64,000 nucleotides of DNA, from the NCBI GenBank assembly GCA_951394045.1, contig OX595997.1, positions 1,798,001 to 1,862,000 on the forward strand, read 5' to 3'. The notes beneath the pieces are model-generated. The model saw only the letters and a list, made by a program, of their open reading frames with translations. It did no database searches and was not told the origin of the DNA. The translations under genes were made by a program, and so were the position numbers. The stretch's first letter is position 1, and the number at the start of each line of letters is the position of its first letter. This document shows positions 19,324 to 30,974 of this stretch, in pieces. The stretch comes from Nitzschia sp. DOCU1. Lineage: Eukaryota > Bacillariophyta > Bacillariophyceae > Bacillariales > Bacillariaceae.

Positions 19324-22300
19324 ATGGCGCCAACCAAGGCCCATGTTATCCCCCTCGAACCAGACTATGATGAGTCGGAAATCGAGTTTGTTCGTCATCG
19401 CAGAAGCGAGAGAGACGCCCATGGCGTTGAGGAATCCACTGAGCTTCGAGTTCCTCGTCTCAACGATGAAGCAACACCTTTTGCGATCCTGACGTTCCTT
19501 TCGCTCTTTGCTAGAGCACGATCAACCTTGGTCTGGACGACTGGACCTAAGCTTTTCGCCAAGTTCCCAAGCCACTTGGACGGATATCCCATGGCAGTGT
19601 GGGAACTCGTGAGCAACGGTTTGAACCCAACTGTTGCCAACTTTGATCAAGCCTTGCAAGCTTTCAAATCGGAGCTATTGGCAGGCTATCGCTATGTTGA
19701 TCAGATGGACTACCTACGTTCCATCAAGAAGCCAGTGAGCATGACGCCTGGCAAGTTTCTTTTGTGCCTTCGAGCAGCGTCAAGGATGGCGGCTCAACTG
19801 GCTGATGCCCCAGATGATGGTGGCTTTGACGACGACGAACTGGCTAGAGTCTACGTAAAAGCCATGCCGTCTACCTTTCAAGTCAATTTCGAAAACGCGA
19901 ATATGACCTACTCAACTACTCCAATCGCTGAGATCCGCGAGTACATGGATCGGCAGGCGATTCGAAACCCTCCACAGCAAAGTGGAAGCAGCGGCAATGG
20001 TGCCAGCAGCAACAACAGCGGAGGCAACCGCAGCTCCGGTGGCCGATCTGGCAACCGTGGAAGAAGCAATCGCAATCAAGGTGGAAATCGCAACCGCTTT
20101 GGCAATGGCGGTGGACGCCACAACAACAACAACAACAATCGAAATGGAAACCGCAATGGCGGTGGTGGCCGTGGCGGTGGCGACAATCAAGGCTATCGTC
20201 GCATTCAAGCCAACGACCCATGCCCTCTCCCAGGTCATGGCAATCATACCTGGGGCCAGTGTCGTGCCAATCGATACGGCGAGGCCAACAACCAAGGCGG
20301 CAATCAAGGAGGAGGCCGTGGTGCCAATCAAGGACGCCGAGGTGAGGCCCATGCAACTGATGGGAATGCTAGGACGGCAATTGCTTCGAACGCCTCCAGC
20401 AACCCTCAAGGTGCCGAGTCTAACTTGACTCAAGGCCGCAGCTACTTCTTTGAGCAAGAGGAAGCCAATGAAGACGAAAAGGCCAAGGAATCGTTCTTCA
20501 ATCACATGGAAGAGCTCGACCCCGAGTATTATGATCCTGAAGAAGCAAGCAAACTTCGTTGCAAGAGCAAGAAGTATCAGTCGAATCTGTCGACTGCTGC
20601 TCGACTCGAAGAAGTCGACATTGATCTAGTTCCTACGACGTTGACTGTCGTCGGACAAGTGAACAACAAGAAAGGCAAGTACTTCTACAAGACCTTGTTT
20701 GATCACGGTGGAAGTCACCCAATGGCCAAGAAGGGTAGCTTGCCCAATGGTATCGAGGTGTTCAAGGACGAATCCATGACGTTCACGACTACTTCTGGGG
20801 CCTTGCAAGCCACTGAGTACGTCTACTTCCACAACGTGCGCTTTCCCGAGTTTTCCTACACTCGGTCTATCAAGACAGTGAAAGTTTATCTATTCGACAA
20901 TCCCAATGTCGAGTACGACCTTATCCTTGGTCGATCATTCCTGAACAAGATGAAGATTGACGTCTTGTCGTCCTCATTGACATGCAAGTGGTATGACGAT
21001 GAGATTCCGTTCCATAACAGGCAGTACTTCAACAACAGTGCCGCCCTTCGACGTCTTCTTGATGTTGCTCCAGCGCCGATCACTCGGGCTGAGAGTCATC
21101 TTAATGAGATCCAAGCAAACAAGTCAACTGTCGCCGATGTTCGAGAAGTCGCCGACGCTCAAGTACATTTGACTCCAGAGCAGCGAGAGCAGCTCTACCA
21201 AATCTTGATCAAGTATGATACCCTCTTCGATGGTACTCAGGGTTACTACCCTCATCGAAAGTTTCACATCGACTTGAAGCCAGATGCAATTCCGTATCAT
21301 TGCGCTCGACCCTATCCAGTTCCAGATAGGCATGCCAAGGTCTTTCGCGACGAGCTTAAGAGGCAGTGCGAGACTGGAGTTCTTGAGCAAGTCTTTGAGT
21401 CCGAGTGGGGCATGCCAATGATGGCTATCCCCAAGAAAGATGGAACCATCAGGACTGTTGATGACTTTCGTGAACTCAACAAGTGGGTTCAGCGCAAGGT
21501 CTATCCTTTGCCAAGGATTCAAGACATCTTCCGCCGACGACAAGGCTATGAGTATTTCACCAAGATAGATATCACTGGTGCTTATTACTCCTACGAGCTT
21601 GACGACGAGTCATCGTGGCTCTGTGTCCTCGTCACACCATTTGGCAAGTATCGCCGCAAACGTGTACCTCAAGGATTGACTCAGTCGCCTGACTGGGCTC
21701 AAGCAACCATCGAGGAAGTTCTGTCCGACCTCCTCTATGAGTGTGTTGAGGCCTTCATTGATGATGTCGGTATCTTCAACAAGACTTGGGATGAGCATCT
21801 CCAAGTTATCGATCGAGTCCTTCATCGATTGCAACAAAACGGCTACTCAGTCAACCCTGCTAAGTGTGAGTGGGGCGTGAAGGAAACTGACTGGCTAGGA
21901 CATTGGTTGACCCCCGAGGGTCTGAAACCTTGGAAGAAAAAGATTCAAGGCATCCTTCAGCTTGATCGCCCGAAGACTCTCCGCCAGCTGCGAGGGTTCA
22001 TCGGCATGATCAACTTCTATCGAGATTTCTGGGAGCGGCGTGCCCATATCCTGGCACCACTCACCGCATTGACAAAAGTCGATCCCAAGGCCTTCCGCAA
22101 GGCTTGGAATGCCGATTGCGATAAAGCCTTCAAGCAGATCAAGGCAGTGATTGCGCAAGAAATTCTTCTTGCCTATCCTGATCCTAACAAGCCATTCGAG
22201 ATTGAGACGGACGCCTCTGACTATGCTCTGGGTGCCCGCATCATGCAAGAAGGCAAGACTGTTGCCCTCTTCAGCCGCAAGCTTACCGATGCGCAACGCC

Positions 22301-24006
22301 GCTATCCTGCCTCTGACAAGGAAGCTCTTGGCATCACGGCAGTGTTGGAAGAGTATCGGCCCATGCTCTATGGTGCACCCATTACTATCTACACTGACCA
22401 CAAGAACTTGAGCCAAAGCATTCTCAAATCACAACGTCTGCTTCACTGGCGTCTCCTGATTGAGGAGTTTGCCCCACAATTGATTTACAAGCCTGGCATC
22501 GACAATGTTGTGGCTGACGCCCTGTCACGTCTTCCTATGGGCGCGAAAAATCCTCCCTGGGTCATCAAAAATCCGCTCAGGGTCATCGAAAATCCGCTTA
22601 GCGGCATCGGCTCGCCCGGCTTGCCTGCTGCGCCTGCTCATATGCCTGCACATGTGCCCCCCAGCGCGCACTATGCGCCTCCCAACGAGCAAGGCCTTCC
22701 TCTGGAGACGACTGACGAGACTCCCCCTGACGGCAATTTCTCTCGCCTTTCACTTTCAGGGGAGAAGCAGGAAGACGAAGACCTCGACTCGTTGTTGGCC
22801 GAATGTCTTCTCTTTTACCCTCAAGAAGTTGATGGTTTTCCACTCAACTTTCCGAGCATTCGTGATGCTCAGGATGCTGATCCAGCCTGTCTCGCTTTAC
22901 TGGAACAAGACGGCTATGAGCGACAAGAGTTTCATGGCTATGAACTCGTCTGTTACCGCCGAGCAAACGATAACGAGTGGAGGATTGTCATCCCTGAAGC
23001 TCTGGAGCAACCAGCGCTCACCTGGTATCATCAAGTCCAAGGTCACTCTGGTGCAGATCGACTCTACAAGTCTCTTCGAACATTCTTCTGGATTGCTGGT
23101 TTAAAGCAAAAGGCTCGAGACCATGTCGACAACTGCGGCTGTGACCAAATCAAGGAAGGAGGAATGGCTTATGGCCATTTGCCTCCACGCAATGACACGA
23201 CCTATCCTTTTGAAGTCGTCGCTGTCGACCTCATTGGACCATGGTCAATTGAAGTCCCTTACACTGGACGCATCACGATCGAAGCTCTGACGATCGTCGA
23301 CGTCGCAACTACTCTATCTGAGACTATCAGGATTGAAAACAAGTCGGCCCATCATGCAGCTATGTTATTCGAGAATCATTGGCTGGCAAGGTACCCTCGC
23401 CCGCTCGAATGCATCTTTGATGCTGGCAACGAATTTGTTGGAGCTGGCTTTCAAGCAACCCTTGCTATTGAAGGAATTGCAGGTCGTCCCATCACCGTCA
23501 AGAATCCTCAAGCCAATGCTGTGTGCGAGCGAATGCACAAGACAATTGAAGACACGCTTCGCATACTCTGCAAACGTGAACCCCCTGCCAATGTTGCAAC
23601 TGCTTTGGAACATGCAGACTCTGCCATTGCGACTGCCTCTCGTGCCATTCGAATTGCAGTTCATCGTACTCTTGGAGTGTCTCCTGGCTCTCTTGTCTTC
23701 GGCCGAGACATGCTCCTACCAATCCCTCTCATTCGAGACTTCGAACTGATCCGTGAGAGACGTCAAGCTGTTATTGACGATAACAATCGTCGGGCCAATC
23801 TCCGTCGCCGCTTCAAGGACTATGAAGTGGGAGACCAAGTCTTGATCCACACCTACAACCCAACTACCTTGCAGGAAAGGGCGGTTGGTCCCTTCACCAT
23901 TGAACAAGTTCATGTCAACGGCACGGTAACTATCCATCGAGGCAACGATGTCTTTGAACGTATTAATATACGTCGCCTCCGTCCCTACCGTGGTACTCCA
24001 GCATAG
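19324..24006 (+). CDS. gag-pol: Gypsy Gag-Pol polyprotein, 1560 aa
   Basis: The first ATG in frame is at 19324 (ACCATGGCG, a strong context); the frame is open a little further upstream without an ATG. Residues 1-215 are Gag-like. Residues ~220-345 are Gly/Asn/Arg rich and probably bind nucleic acid. Protease: FDHGGS, with Asp at ~459. Reverse transcriptase: FIDD at 811-814. RNase H: ETDAS around 961-965. Integrase: an HHCC-like zinc region starting at H1236, then catalytic D1302, D1366 and E1402, the classic D-x63-D-x35-E. No chromodomain is obvious at the end. Gag and Pol are in one frame without a stop, unlike the copia element at the left end. No lesion was seen, so the element may be autonomous. 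Confidence 0.92.
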   Translation: MAPTKAHVIPLEPDYDESEIEFVRHRRSERDAHGVEESTELRVPRLNDEATPFAILTFLSLFARARSTLVWTTGPKLFAKFPSHLDGYPMAVWELVSNGLNPTVANFDQALQAFKSELLAGYRYVDQMDYLRSIKKPVSMTPGKFLLCLRAASRMAAQLADAPDDGGFDDDELARVYVKAMPSTFQVNFENANMTYSTTPIAEIREYMDRQAIRNPPQQSGSSGNGASSNNSGGNRSSGGRSGNRGRSNRNQGGNRNRFGNGGGRHNNNNNNRNGNRNGGGGRGGGDNQGYRRIQANDPCPLPGHGNHTWGQCRANRYGEANNQGGNQGGGRGANQGRRGEAHATDGNARTAIASNASSNPQGAESNLTQGRSYFFEQEEANEDEKAKESFFNHMEELDPEYYDPEEASKLRCKSKKYQSNLSTAARLEEVDIDLVPTTLTVVGQVNNKKGKYFYKTLFDHGGSHPMAKKGSLPNGIEVFKDESMTFTTTSGALQATEYVYFHNVRFPEFSYTRSIKTVKVYLFDNPNVEYDLILGRSFLNKMKIDVLSSSLTCKWYDDEIPFHNRQYFNNSAALRRLLDVAPAPITRAESHLNEIQANKSTVADVREVADAQVHLTPEQREQLYQILIKYDTLFDGTQGYYPHRKFHIDLKPDAIPYHCARPYPVPDRHAKVFRDELKRQCETGVLEQVFESEWGMPMMAIPKKDGTIRTVDDFRELNKWVQRKVYPLPRIQDIFRRRQGYEYFTKIDITGAYYSYELDDESSWLCVLVTPFGKYRRKRVPQGLTQSPDWAQATIEEVLSDLLYECVEAFIDDVGIFNKTWDEHLQVIDRVLHRLQQNGYSVNPAKCEWGVKETDWLGHWLTPEGLKPWKKKIQGILQLDRPKTLRQLRGFIGMINFYRDFWERRAHILAPLTALTKVDPKAFRKAWNADCDKAFKQIKAVIAQEILLAYPDPNKPFEIETDASDYALGARIMQEGKTVALFSRKLTDAQRRYPASDKEALGITAVLEEYRPMLYGAPITIYTDHKNLSQSILKSQRLLHWRLLIEEFAPQLIYKPGIDNVVADALSRLPMGAKNPPWVIKNPLRVIENPLSGIGSPGLPAAPAHMPAHVPPSAHYAPPNEQGLPLETTDETPPDGNFSRLSLSGEKQEDEDLDSLLAECLLFYPQEVDGFPLNFPSIRDAQDADPACLALLEQDGYERQEFHGYELVCYRRANDNEWRIVIPEALEQPALTWYHQVQGHSGADRLYKSLRTFFWIAGLKQKARDHVDNCGCDQIKEGGMAYGHLPPRNDTTYPFEVVAVDLIGPWSIEVPYTGRITIEALTIVDVATTLSETIRIENKSAHHAAMLFENHWLARYPRPLECIFDAGNEFVGAGFQATLAIEGIAGRPITVKNPQANAVCERMHKTIEDTLRILCKREPPANVATALEHADSAIATASRAIRIAVHRTLGVSPGSLVFGRDMLLPIPLIRDFELIRERRQAVIDDNNRRANLRRRFKDYEVGDQVLIHTYNPTTLQERAVGPFTIEQVHVNGTVTIHRGNDVFERINIRRLRPYRGTPA

Positions 24007-24019
24007 GGGAGAAGCAGAA
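24005..24019 (+). other. Polypurine tract
   Basis: AGGGGAGAAGCAGAA directly precedes the 3' LTR, as expected for the plus-strand primer of reverse transcription. It overlaps the end of the stop codon of the gag-pol frame. Confidence 0.75.
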
Positions 24020-24439
24020 TGAAGGTCCCCCGTCTGTTCGTCGGTGGTCCTCCAAGTCCATGTGCGTTATCGATGCGGCTTTGGTAACTCATGTGGTTCG
24101 CCCCCCCAAGTCCGAGGGCTTATACCTGGGAATCGCCTTGATGAATCGATAGGGCATATTCCTGGGCGTATGTGTATTCTCTCGGCAAACCCGGCAGTCT
24201 AATTGATCGGCACTCAGGACTGCTTTGGGACTCCACTCTACACTTTTCTATACTACTCGTAAGACCCCTTGGTCTACTCCATCCAGGCCCGACAAGAGAT
24301 CCGTATCTGTCCTATCTACTACTAGGTCGTTATCCTGGTACTACTTCTTAATCTTGGTTCGGGAAGAGCAGCTTCCGAATTAGGATACTACATCTTTAAA
24401 ACTAGCTCACTCTTTTATTACGAACCCGGGATTACTGCA
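24020..24439 (+). repeat. 3' LTR (420 bp)
   Basis: It matches the 5' LTR over its full length, with no difference noticed. It ends 441 bp before the SLC4 copy 1 start codon and so may supply promoter or terminator activity to that gene. Confidence 0.9.
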
Positions 24440-24444
24440 TATAT
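24440..24444. other. Target site duplication TATAT (right)
   Basis: It is identical to the five bases preceding the 5' LTR. The host sequence that follows (CACATATTGCGATTGG) is a diverged form of the region upstream of SLC4 copies 2-4 (ACTGCGATTGG). Confidence 0.85.
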
Positions 24445-24880
24445 CACATATTGCGATTGGATGCAGTTTGCTTGCGCTCCTTCTGAGGCTTATTAAACGA
24501 GTACCGGATTCGACGGATTGTCAGCAAAGATGGAAAGGTACACCTACGTGATTTCCGCACCCTCTATCTGGCCTGACCTTGCAGGCATACCAGGTATTAA
24601 GCCTAATAAAGGTAAGGTGTTGGCGTAGAGCAACCCGAGACTCAAATTCCTTAAGAGAATCGGAAAGGAACGTAATCAAAATGCCGAGACGGAAAGATGT
24701 AATGACGACAGTATCCGGATCGAAATTTGGTAAACGTAAACTCGTTTCCTTCTGACACCAGGATAGGCTCATATTTTCTGAGACAGAGAGAGACGACTGC
24801 AAAGCCTCTTTCTTTCTAACATCCGGACAGTCTCATAACTTTTTATTTGCCAAAGCAAAACAAACCAGAGCTGCTGCAAC

Positions 24881-26893
24881 ATGGCACCAAAAGCATTCGA
24901 GGATGGCGCAATTGCCGTCAACACTACTAAGCCCAAGAGCACGAACAACGAAGACTTGGTACCTAATGCAGGCAAGGTCTTCATCGAACCGGGAAAGCCA
25001 TGGGGTCGTGGAGTTGTGGAGGAGCTGAAAACAACCATCGGAACCCACTGGGTTTCTGAAATGACCAACTTCAACCAAAAGACTGTTGCCGTTTCGGCTT
25101 TGATGTTCATCACTGTTGTTGCCCCCACCTTGACCTTCGGCGCCGTTTATGGACGAAACACGGTGAATCAAATCGGTGCCGTCGAGACAATCCTGGCTTC
25201 TGCCTGGGTGGGTTGCTTCATGGCTTTCTTCAGTGGCATGCCAACGGTACGAGACAAGAACTCCTCGACGACATGTTTTTCTACAGTGCAGCAGCAAATT
25301 TCTCACCTGTTAACCACCGTTCCTCTCTCCCAAAACGTAGGTTGTTATTGGATGCACTGGTCCCGTCTTGATCATGACTACTGTTATGTATGAAATGTCG
25401 ATTAACCTCGACATTCCCTTCCTTCCTTTCTATGCATGGGTTAGCGTCTGGACGTGTGCGTACACAACATTCACGGCGTTTTTTGACTTGACCCGATACG
25501 TGCGATACGCGACTCGATTCACCGACGATATCTTTGCCTTGTTGATCGTGTCCATCTTCATTCTCAATGCCATCGGCAGTCCCTTCGGACCAGGTGGTTT
25601 GCTCCGATACTTGGACCCTGAGAACACTTACCACGAGGACAATGCCGATCTTGAAGAGGAGTACAGCATGCAGGAGACCGCTTTGTTGGCTATCATCCTT
25701 GGATTTGGAACGACTGCCACCATCTTTTGGCTGCGTGGTTTCAAGACTAGTGGTTTCTGCTGCAACCAAGATGTTCGCAACTCCATTCATGACTTTGCTG
25801 TGACCTTTTCTGTGATTATCTGGGCCATTGTTTGTCGAGTTGGTTTCCCTGACATTGAGATACCGGGACTTTCTGTCCCTAGCAAGTTTGAACCAACGTA
25901 CACTTGCTGCGATGCTACGTGCACTACTTTCTGGCCCGATGACTGCGAAGGCCAAACGGAGCCTACTGGAACTCGTCCTTGGTTTGCCAACATGGGAGAT
26001 TTGAACGGAAAAGGTTGGGTTCCTATCATGGCTGCTGGACCGGCTGTTCTCGCTTTCATCCTCTTGTACCTGGATAACGGCAGTAAGTAATTTCCCATGC
26101 GTCTAATCCATGCTACTCGGTAAAACGATTCCGGTCTCTCATCACTTCTTTTCCTGCAGTTACTTGGCACTTGATTTACAACCCTGGAAACAACCTTCAA
26201 CACGGCGAGTCTTACAACTGGGATCTTTTTCTGAACGGATTGACCAACATGATCAACGGTATGTTGGGTCTCCCATGGCTCGTCGCTACCACCGTCCCAT
26301 GCATTGTTCACTTGAACAACTTGGCTGAGAAGGATAAGGACGGAAACATCATTCAAGTGCAAGAGACTCGATTGACCCTCTTGTTGTCGCATTTGTTGCT
26401 CGGACTTTCGTTGCTATTCCTGAACGCTCTCAAGCAAATTCCTCTGCCAGTTCTCTTGGGTGTTTTCCTTTTCATGGGTCTCTCATCTTTGCCAGGCATT
26501 CAATTCTGGGGCCGATTCTTGTTGTTTTTCCATCAACCATCCAAGTTCCCGGAGAAACCATTTACCAAGTACATCTCGGCAAAGCGCATCCACATGTACA
26601 CTGTCTTCCAGATTGTCTTCTTCTTGGGTGTTTTCTTTGTGCAAAACACTCCTTCTGTTGCCATTGTCTTCCCCTTCATGACGCTGCTGTGTATTCCCGC
26701 GCGTCTCTTCTTGGCCCCTCGTATCTTCCATGGATGGGAACTTTGCCTCCTGGACGGATACGACGAGGAAGTATCTGAGTGGATCGCTGCCAAGGAAGCC
26801 GCCCTTCGTCAAGAAGATGGCCTCAGTGAGTTTGGTGAGGAACCATCTGAAATGGGCGCCGACGCCGAAGATCAAAAGGTTGTTGACGTATAA
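24881..26893 (+). CDS. SLC4-family bicarbonate transporter, copy 1 (613 aa, 3 exons)
   Basis: Exons are 24881-25246, 25341-26082 and 26160-26893, with GT-AG introns of 94 and 77 bp. Splicing restores the hallmark SLC4 stretch across intron 1 (FFSGMPT joined to VVIGCTGPVL). Other family signatures are TRFTDDIFALLI, GLPWLVATTV with HLNNL, and VFLFMGLSSLPGIQFWGRF. About 10-12 hydrophobic segments are visible, and the C-terminus is acidic and cytosolic in character. There is no large N-terminal band-3 domain, so it resembles compact plant, fungal and algal members. Diatom SLC4 proteins are known to take up bicarbonate for the CO2-concentrating mechanism; borate transport is the alternative. The promoter differs from that of copies 2-4 and abuts the gypsy 3' LTR. 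Confidence 0.9.
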
Positions 26894-28961
26894 AGGAAAT
26901 CATGATACCTTGACACTTTTTCTCCTTTTCCACCCGGAACAATCCGCTTCATGCATGTCCTCAAAGAATCTTCTGAAACATGATAAAGAGCGATAACTTT
27001 TGTACATAAACTTCATTGAAACAGCTTGATTACTGTCTTCTAAAACACTGTTGCGTTGAGAACTATCTACTATCTGCCGAACCGCTCTGCTCTTCAGCAT
27101 AAGATCTTCCATTTGTGCTGACCGTGGCGCCGTAGTCCTATTAGTAAATGCCGAATGTTCACACGCCGCCAGTATGGTTCGTCGTCAATAGGCACGACCA
27201 GGAGCAGTAGCTACTACTAATAGCCTCCTAAAAGAACAAGTATCAATACTACTAGTACAACTGATAAAACCACGTGAGAACAGCTATACTGTCTCTAACA
27301 ACTATAGTCGTTGTGAACGGAGCGCACTTCACTGGAAGATTCGGTGCTATCAATTGTATCCCGGGTGGGATTGACTTCGTTTCATGCCTGATCCGAACTT
27401 CAAATCAATGAATTGCAGATTGCTGGTGGTGCCATGCCTGCCTGCTCCCAGCAGCTCACCTCCACTCAGCATGCCGACATGCTCCAAACTACAATGGCGG
27501 CATCAGCCCATTCAAAGAACTGGTAGCTGCTGACTTATTCCCGCCGATCAGTGAAGACAACCAAAGTAGCCCAAGGCAAGACTAGGCAGAGCATGATGGT
27601 GGCAGCGTGCTGCTGCTTCCATAGTGCAGCCGCTGCTATAGTACCCCCTGGTGACCTCAAAGCCGGTCCCAAGAACCCCACCCCGTAATTTCTCCTTTTT
27701 TCTCCCTTTTCTGGGCTGGCCAGGAACGGTCAAAGAATCTTTGATCTCCAATAAAAAATAACTTGATGGATGGTTAAGAAATTGAGAACGGCCATGTTAA
27801 AGCCATTGCAATGATTCAGTGCTGCCGGTTCAAGAAGTCCTTCCACCAGGAGGATCCGACTTGCGCCCAGCTAGCGTTTTTGCAGCCCCCCCCCCCCTCT
27901 CAAGCGAAAAAAAGCAACGCTTCACAAGGTCCACCGAATTCCAGCATTGTCTCCAAGCAATGATTGCCAGATTGAAATCCATTCAAGCAAGCGCGAATCA
28001 ACTCGTCCAGGTAAATAGTACGTCAACGATTTTGAAACAATCTTGGTGTAGCAAACGCTTCATCACACTTCGTTCCACGTTTTGTCAGCTCGCCAGCAGT
28101 GCAATCTCGTCCACTATGCCCTCCAATGAACCATATGGGGGTGCGCAATCAAGCCCACCAGAACTTGGTACCCAAAGCAGAGAACGACCCCGCCAAATCC
28201 CAAGCCAAACAGGGCTCGCAAATTCATGCTTGACCCACATGGGGCAACCTCATGTTGTCATTATAGATTGCAATCTTGGAGAGACATGACCTGTCGTTCC
28301 CTGAATTTGACCCCACACTGCTCAGCGACGCGTTCCCGCAACTTTGGGGCCAAGAGAACGCAATCCACTGGACCTCATCTGCAGATAGACTCACTCTGCG
28401 CTTCTCCTCGGGGCATTATTCAATACCTGCTTCTTTACTTGGCCTGGTTTAGTTGGCCTATTCAACCTGAGCTCGTTGACGGTCGCGAGGAAATTGAAGG
28501 GAAACCCAGAAATGGAAAGGTCAAGTTTGGTATTCGATCGCGAACCTTTCCATGAGACAACAAACTGCGATTGGTTGGCATATTTTGCTTGCGCTTCTTC
28601 TGGGGCATAATCTAATTAGGACGAGTCAGCAAAGATGGAAAGGTCGTCGTGATTTCCTCACCCTTTATCTGACCTTGCAGGCATATTGAGCCTAGAAGTG
28701 GGTGTTGGCGTAGAGCAACCCGAGACTCAAATTCCTTAAGAGAATCGGAAAGGAACGTAATCAAAATACCTGGACGGAAAGATGTAATGACGACAGTATC
28801 CGGGTCGAAATTTGGTAAACGTAAACTCATTTCCTTCTGACACCAGGATAGGCTCATATTTTCTGCGACAGAGAGAGACGACTGCAAAGCCTCTTTCTTT
28901 CTAACATCCGGATAGTCTCATAACTTTTTATTTTGCCAAAGCAAAACAAAACCGGAGCAGT
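26894..28961. other. Spacer between SLC4 copies 1 and 2
   Basis: It holds the 3' UTR of copy 1 and the promoter and 5' UTR of copy 2. A run of 12 C lies near 27886-27897. Open frames here (for example 27819-28289) recur only because the whole unit is repeated, and none has coding character. The same spacer follows copies 2 and 3, with one- or two-base differences such as 27519 and 31008. Confidence 0.6.
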
Positions 28962-30974
28962 ATGGCACCAAAAGCATTCGAGGATGGCGCAATTGCCGTC
29001 AACACTACTAAGCCCAAGAGCACGAACAACGAAGACTTGGTACCTAATGCAGGCAAGGTCTTCATCGAACCGGGAAAGCCATGGGGTCGTGGAGTTGTGG
29101 AGGAGCTGAAAACAACCATCGGAACCCACTGGGTTTCTGAAATGACCAACTTCAACCAAAAGACTGTTGCCGTTTCGGCTTTGATGTTCATCACTGTTGT
29201 TGCCCCCACCTTGACCTTCGGCGCCGTTTATGGACGAAACACGGTGAATCAAATCGGTGCCGTCGAGACAATCCTGGCTTCTGCCTGGGTGGGTTGCTTC
29301 ATGGCTTTCTTCAGTGGCATGCCAACGGTACGAGACAAGAACTCCTCGACGACATGTTTTTCTACAGTGCAGCAGCAAATTTCTCACCTGTTAACCACCG
29401 TTCCTCTCTCCCAAAACGTAGGTTGTTATTGGATGCACTGGTCCCGTCTTGATCATGACTACTGTTATGTATGAAATGTCGATTAACCTCGACATTCCCT
29501 TCCTTCCTTTCTATGCATGGGTTAGCGTCTGGACGTGTGCGTACACAACATTCACGGCGTTTTTTGACTTGACCCGATACGTGCGATACGCGACTCGATT
29601 CACCGACGATATCTTTGCCTTGTTGATCGTGTCCATCTTCATTCTCAATGCCATCGGCAGTCCCTTCGGACCAGGTGGTTTGCTCCGATACTTGGACCCT
29701 GAGAACACTTACCACGAGGACAATGCCGATCTTGAAGAGGAGTACAGCATGCAGGAGACCGCTTTGTTGGCTATCATCCTTGGATTTGGAACGACTGCCA
29801 CCATCTTTTGGCTGCGTGGTTTCAAGACTAGTGGTTTCTGCTGCAACCAAGATGTTCGCAACTCCATTCATGACTTTGCTGTGACCTTTTCTGTGATTAT
29901 CTGGGCCATTGTTTGTCGAGTTGGTTTCCCTGACATTGAGATACCGGGACTTTCTGTCCCTAGCAAGTTTGAACCAACGTACACTTGCTGCGATGCTACG
30001 TGCACTACTTTCTGGCCCGATGACTGCGAAGGCCAAACGGAGCCTACTGGAACTCGTCCTTGGTTTGCCAACATGGGAGATTTGAACGGAAAAGGTTGGG
30101 TTCCTATCATGGCTGCTGGACCGGCTGTTCTCGCTTTCATCCTCTTGTACCTGGATAACGGCAGTAAGTAATTTCCCATGCGTCTAATCCATGCTACTCG
30201 GTAAAACGATTCCGGTCTCTCATCACTTCTTTTCCTGCAGTTACTTGGCACTTGATTTACAACCCTGGAAACAACCTTCAACACGGCGAGTCTTACAACT
30301 GGGATCTTTTTCTGAACGGATTGACCAACATGATCAACGGTATGTTGGGTCTCCCATGGCTCGTCGCTACCACCGTCCCATGCATTGTTCACTTGAACAA
30401 CTTGGCTGAGAAGGATAAGGACGGAAACATCATTCAAGTGCAAGAGACTCGATTGACCCTCTTGTTGTCGCATTTGTTGCTCGGACTTTCGTTGCTATTC
30501 CTGAACGCTCTCAAGCAAATTCCTCTGCCAGTTCTCTTGGGTGTTTTCCTTTTCATGGGTCTCTCATCTTTGCCAGGCATTCAATTCTGGGGCCGATTCT
30601 TGTTGTTTTTCCATCAACCATCCAAGTTCCCGGAGAAACCATTTACCAAGTACATCTCGGCAAAGCGCATCCACATGTACACTGTCTTCCAGATTGTCTT
30701 CTTCTTGGGTGTTTTCTTTGTGCAAAACACTCCTTCTGTTGCCATTGTCTTCCCCTTCATGACGCTGCTGTGTATTCCCGCGCGTCTCTTCTTGGCCCCT
30801 CGTATCTTCCATGGATGGGAACTTTGCCTCCTGGACGGATACGACGAGGAAGTATCTGAGTGGATCGCTGCCAAGGAAGCCGCCCTTCGTCAAGAAGATG
30901 GCCTCAGTGAGTTTGGTGAGGAACCATCTGAAATGGGCGCCGACGCCGAAGATCAAAAGGTTGTTGACGTATAA
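28962..30974 (+). CDS. SLC4-family bicarbonate transporter, copy 2 (613 aa)
   Basis: Exons are 28962-29327, 29422-30163 and 30241-30974. The translated protein appears identical to copy 1. The leader differs: it ends AACCGGAGCAGTATGG, whereas copy 1 ends AGAGCTGCTGCAACATGG. This leader is shared with copies 3 and 4. The promoter segment is shorter than that of copy 1, through loss of the ACGAGTACCGGATTCG-type stretch. Identity of protein and intron sequence with copy 1, despite a diverged promoter, points to recent duplication or gene conversion of the gene body. Confidence 0.9.

Larger units (their letters stand above)
18804..24439 (+). mobile_element. Intact Ty3/gypsy LTR retrotransposon, 5636 bp
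   Basis: Two 420-bp LTRs flank a single long gag-pol frame ordered protease, reverse transcriptase, RNase H, integrase, which defines Ty3/gypsy. The LTRs begin TGAAGG and end CTGCA. The element is bounded by a perfect TATAT duplication. By eye the two LTRs are identical, so insertion is recent, because the LTRs are made identical at integration. It sits 441 bp before the ATG of the first SLC4 copy. It is probably related to diatom GyDi elements. Confidence 0.92.

Noticed and set aside
25281..25955. 224-codon minus frame opposite the SLC4 genes, repeated in every copy
   Set aside because: It lies opposite exon 2 and across intron 1; its sequence has no domain, and the plus strand encodes a clear transporter.
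25368..26090. Treating the three SLC4 open frames per unit as separate genes
   Set aside because: GT-AG introns of 94 and 77 bp join them in frame and reconstruct conserved SLC4 motifs across the junctions.
27819..28289. 156-codon frame in the SLC4 spacer, present three times
   Set aside because: It recurs only because the 4081-bp unit is repeated, runs through a C12 homopolymer and has no motif or compositional support.
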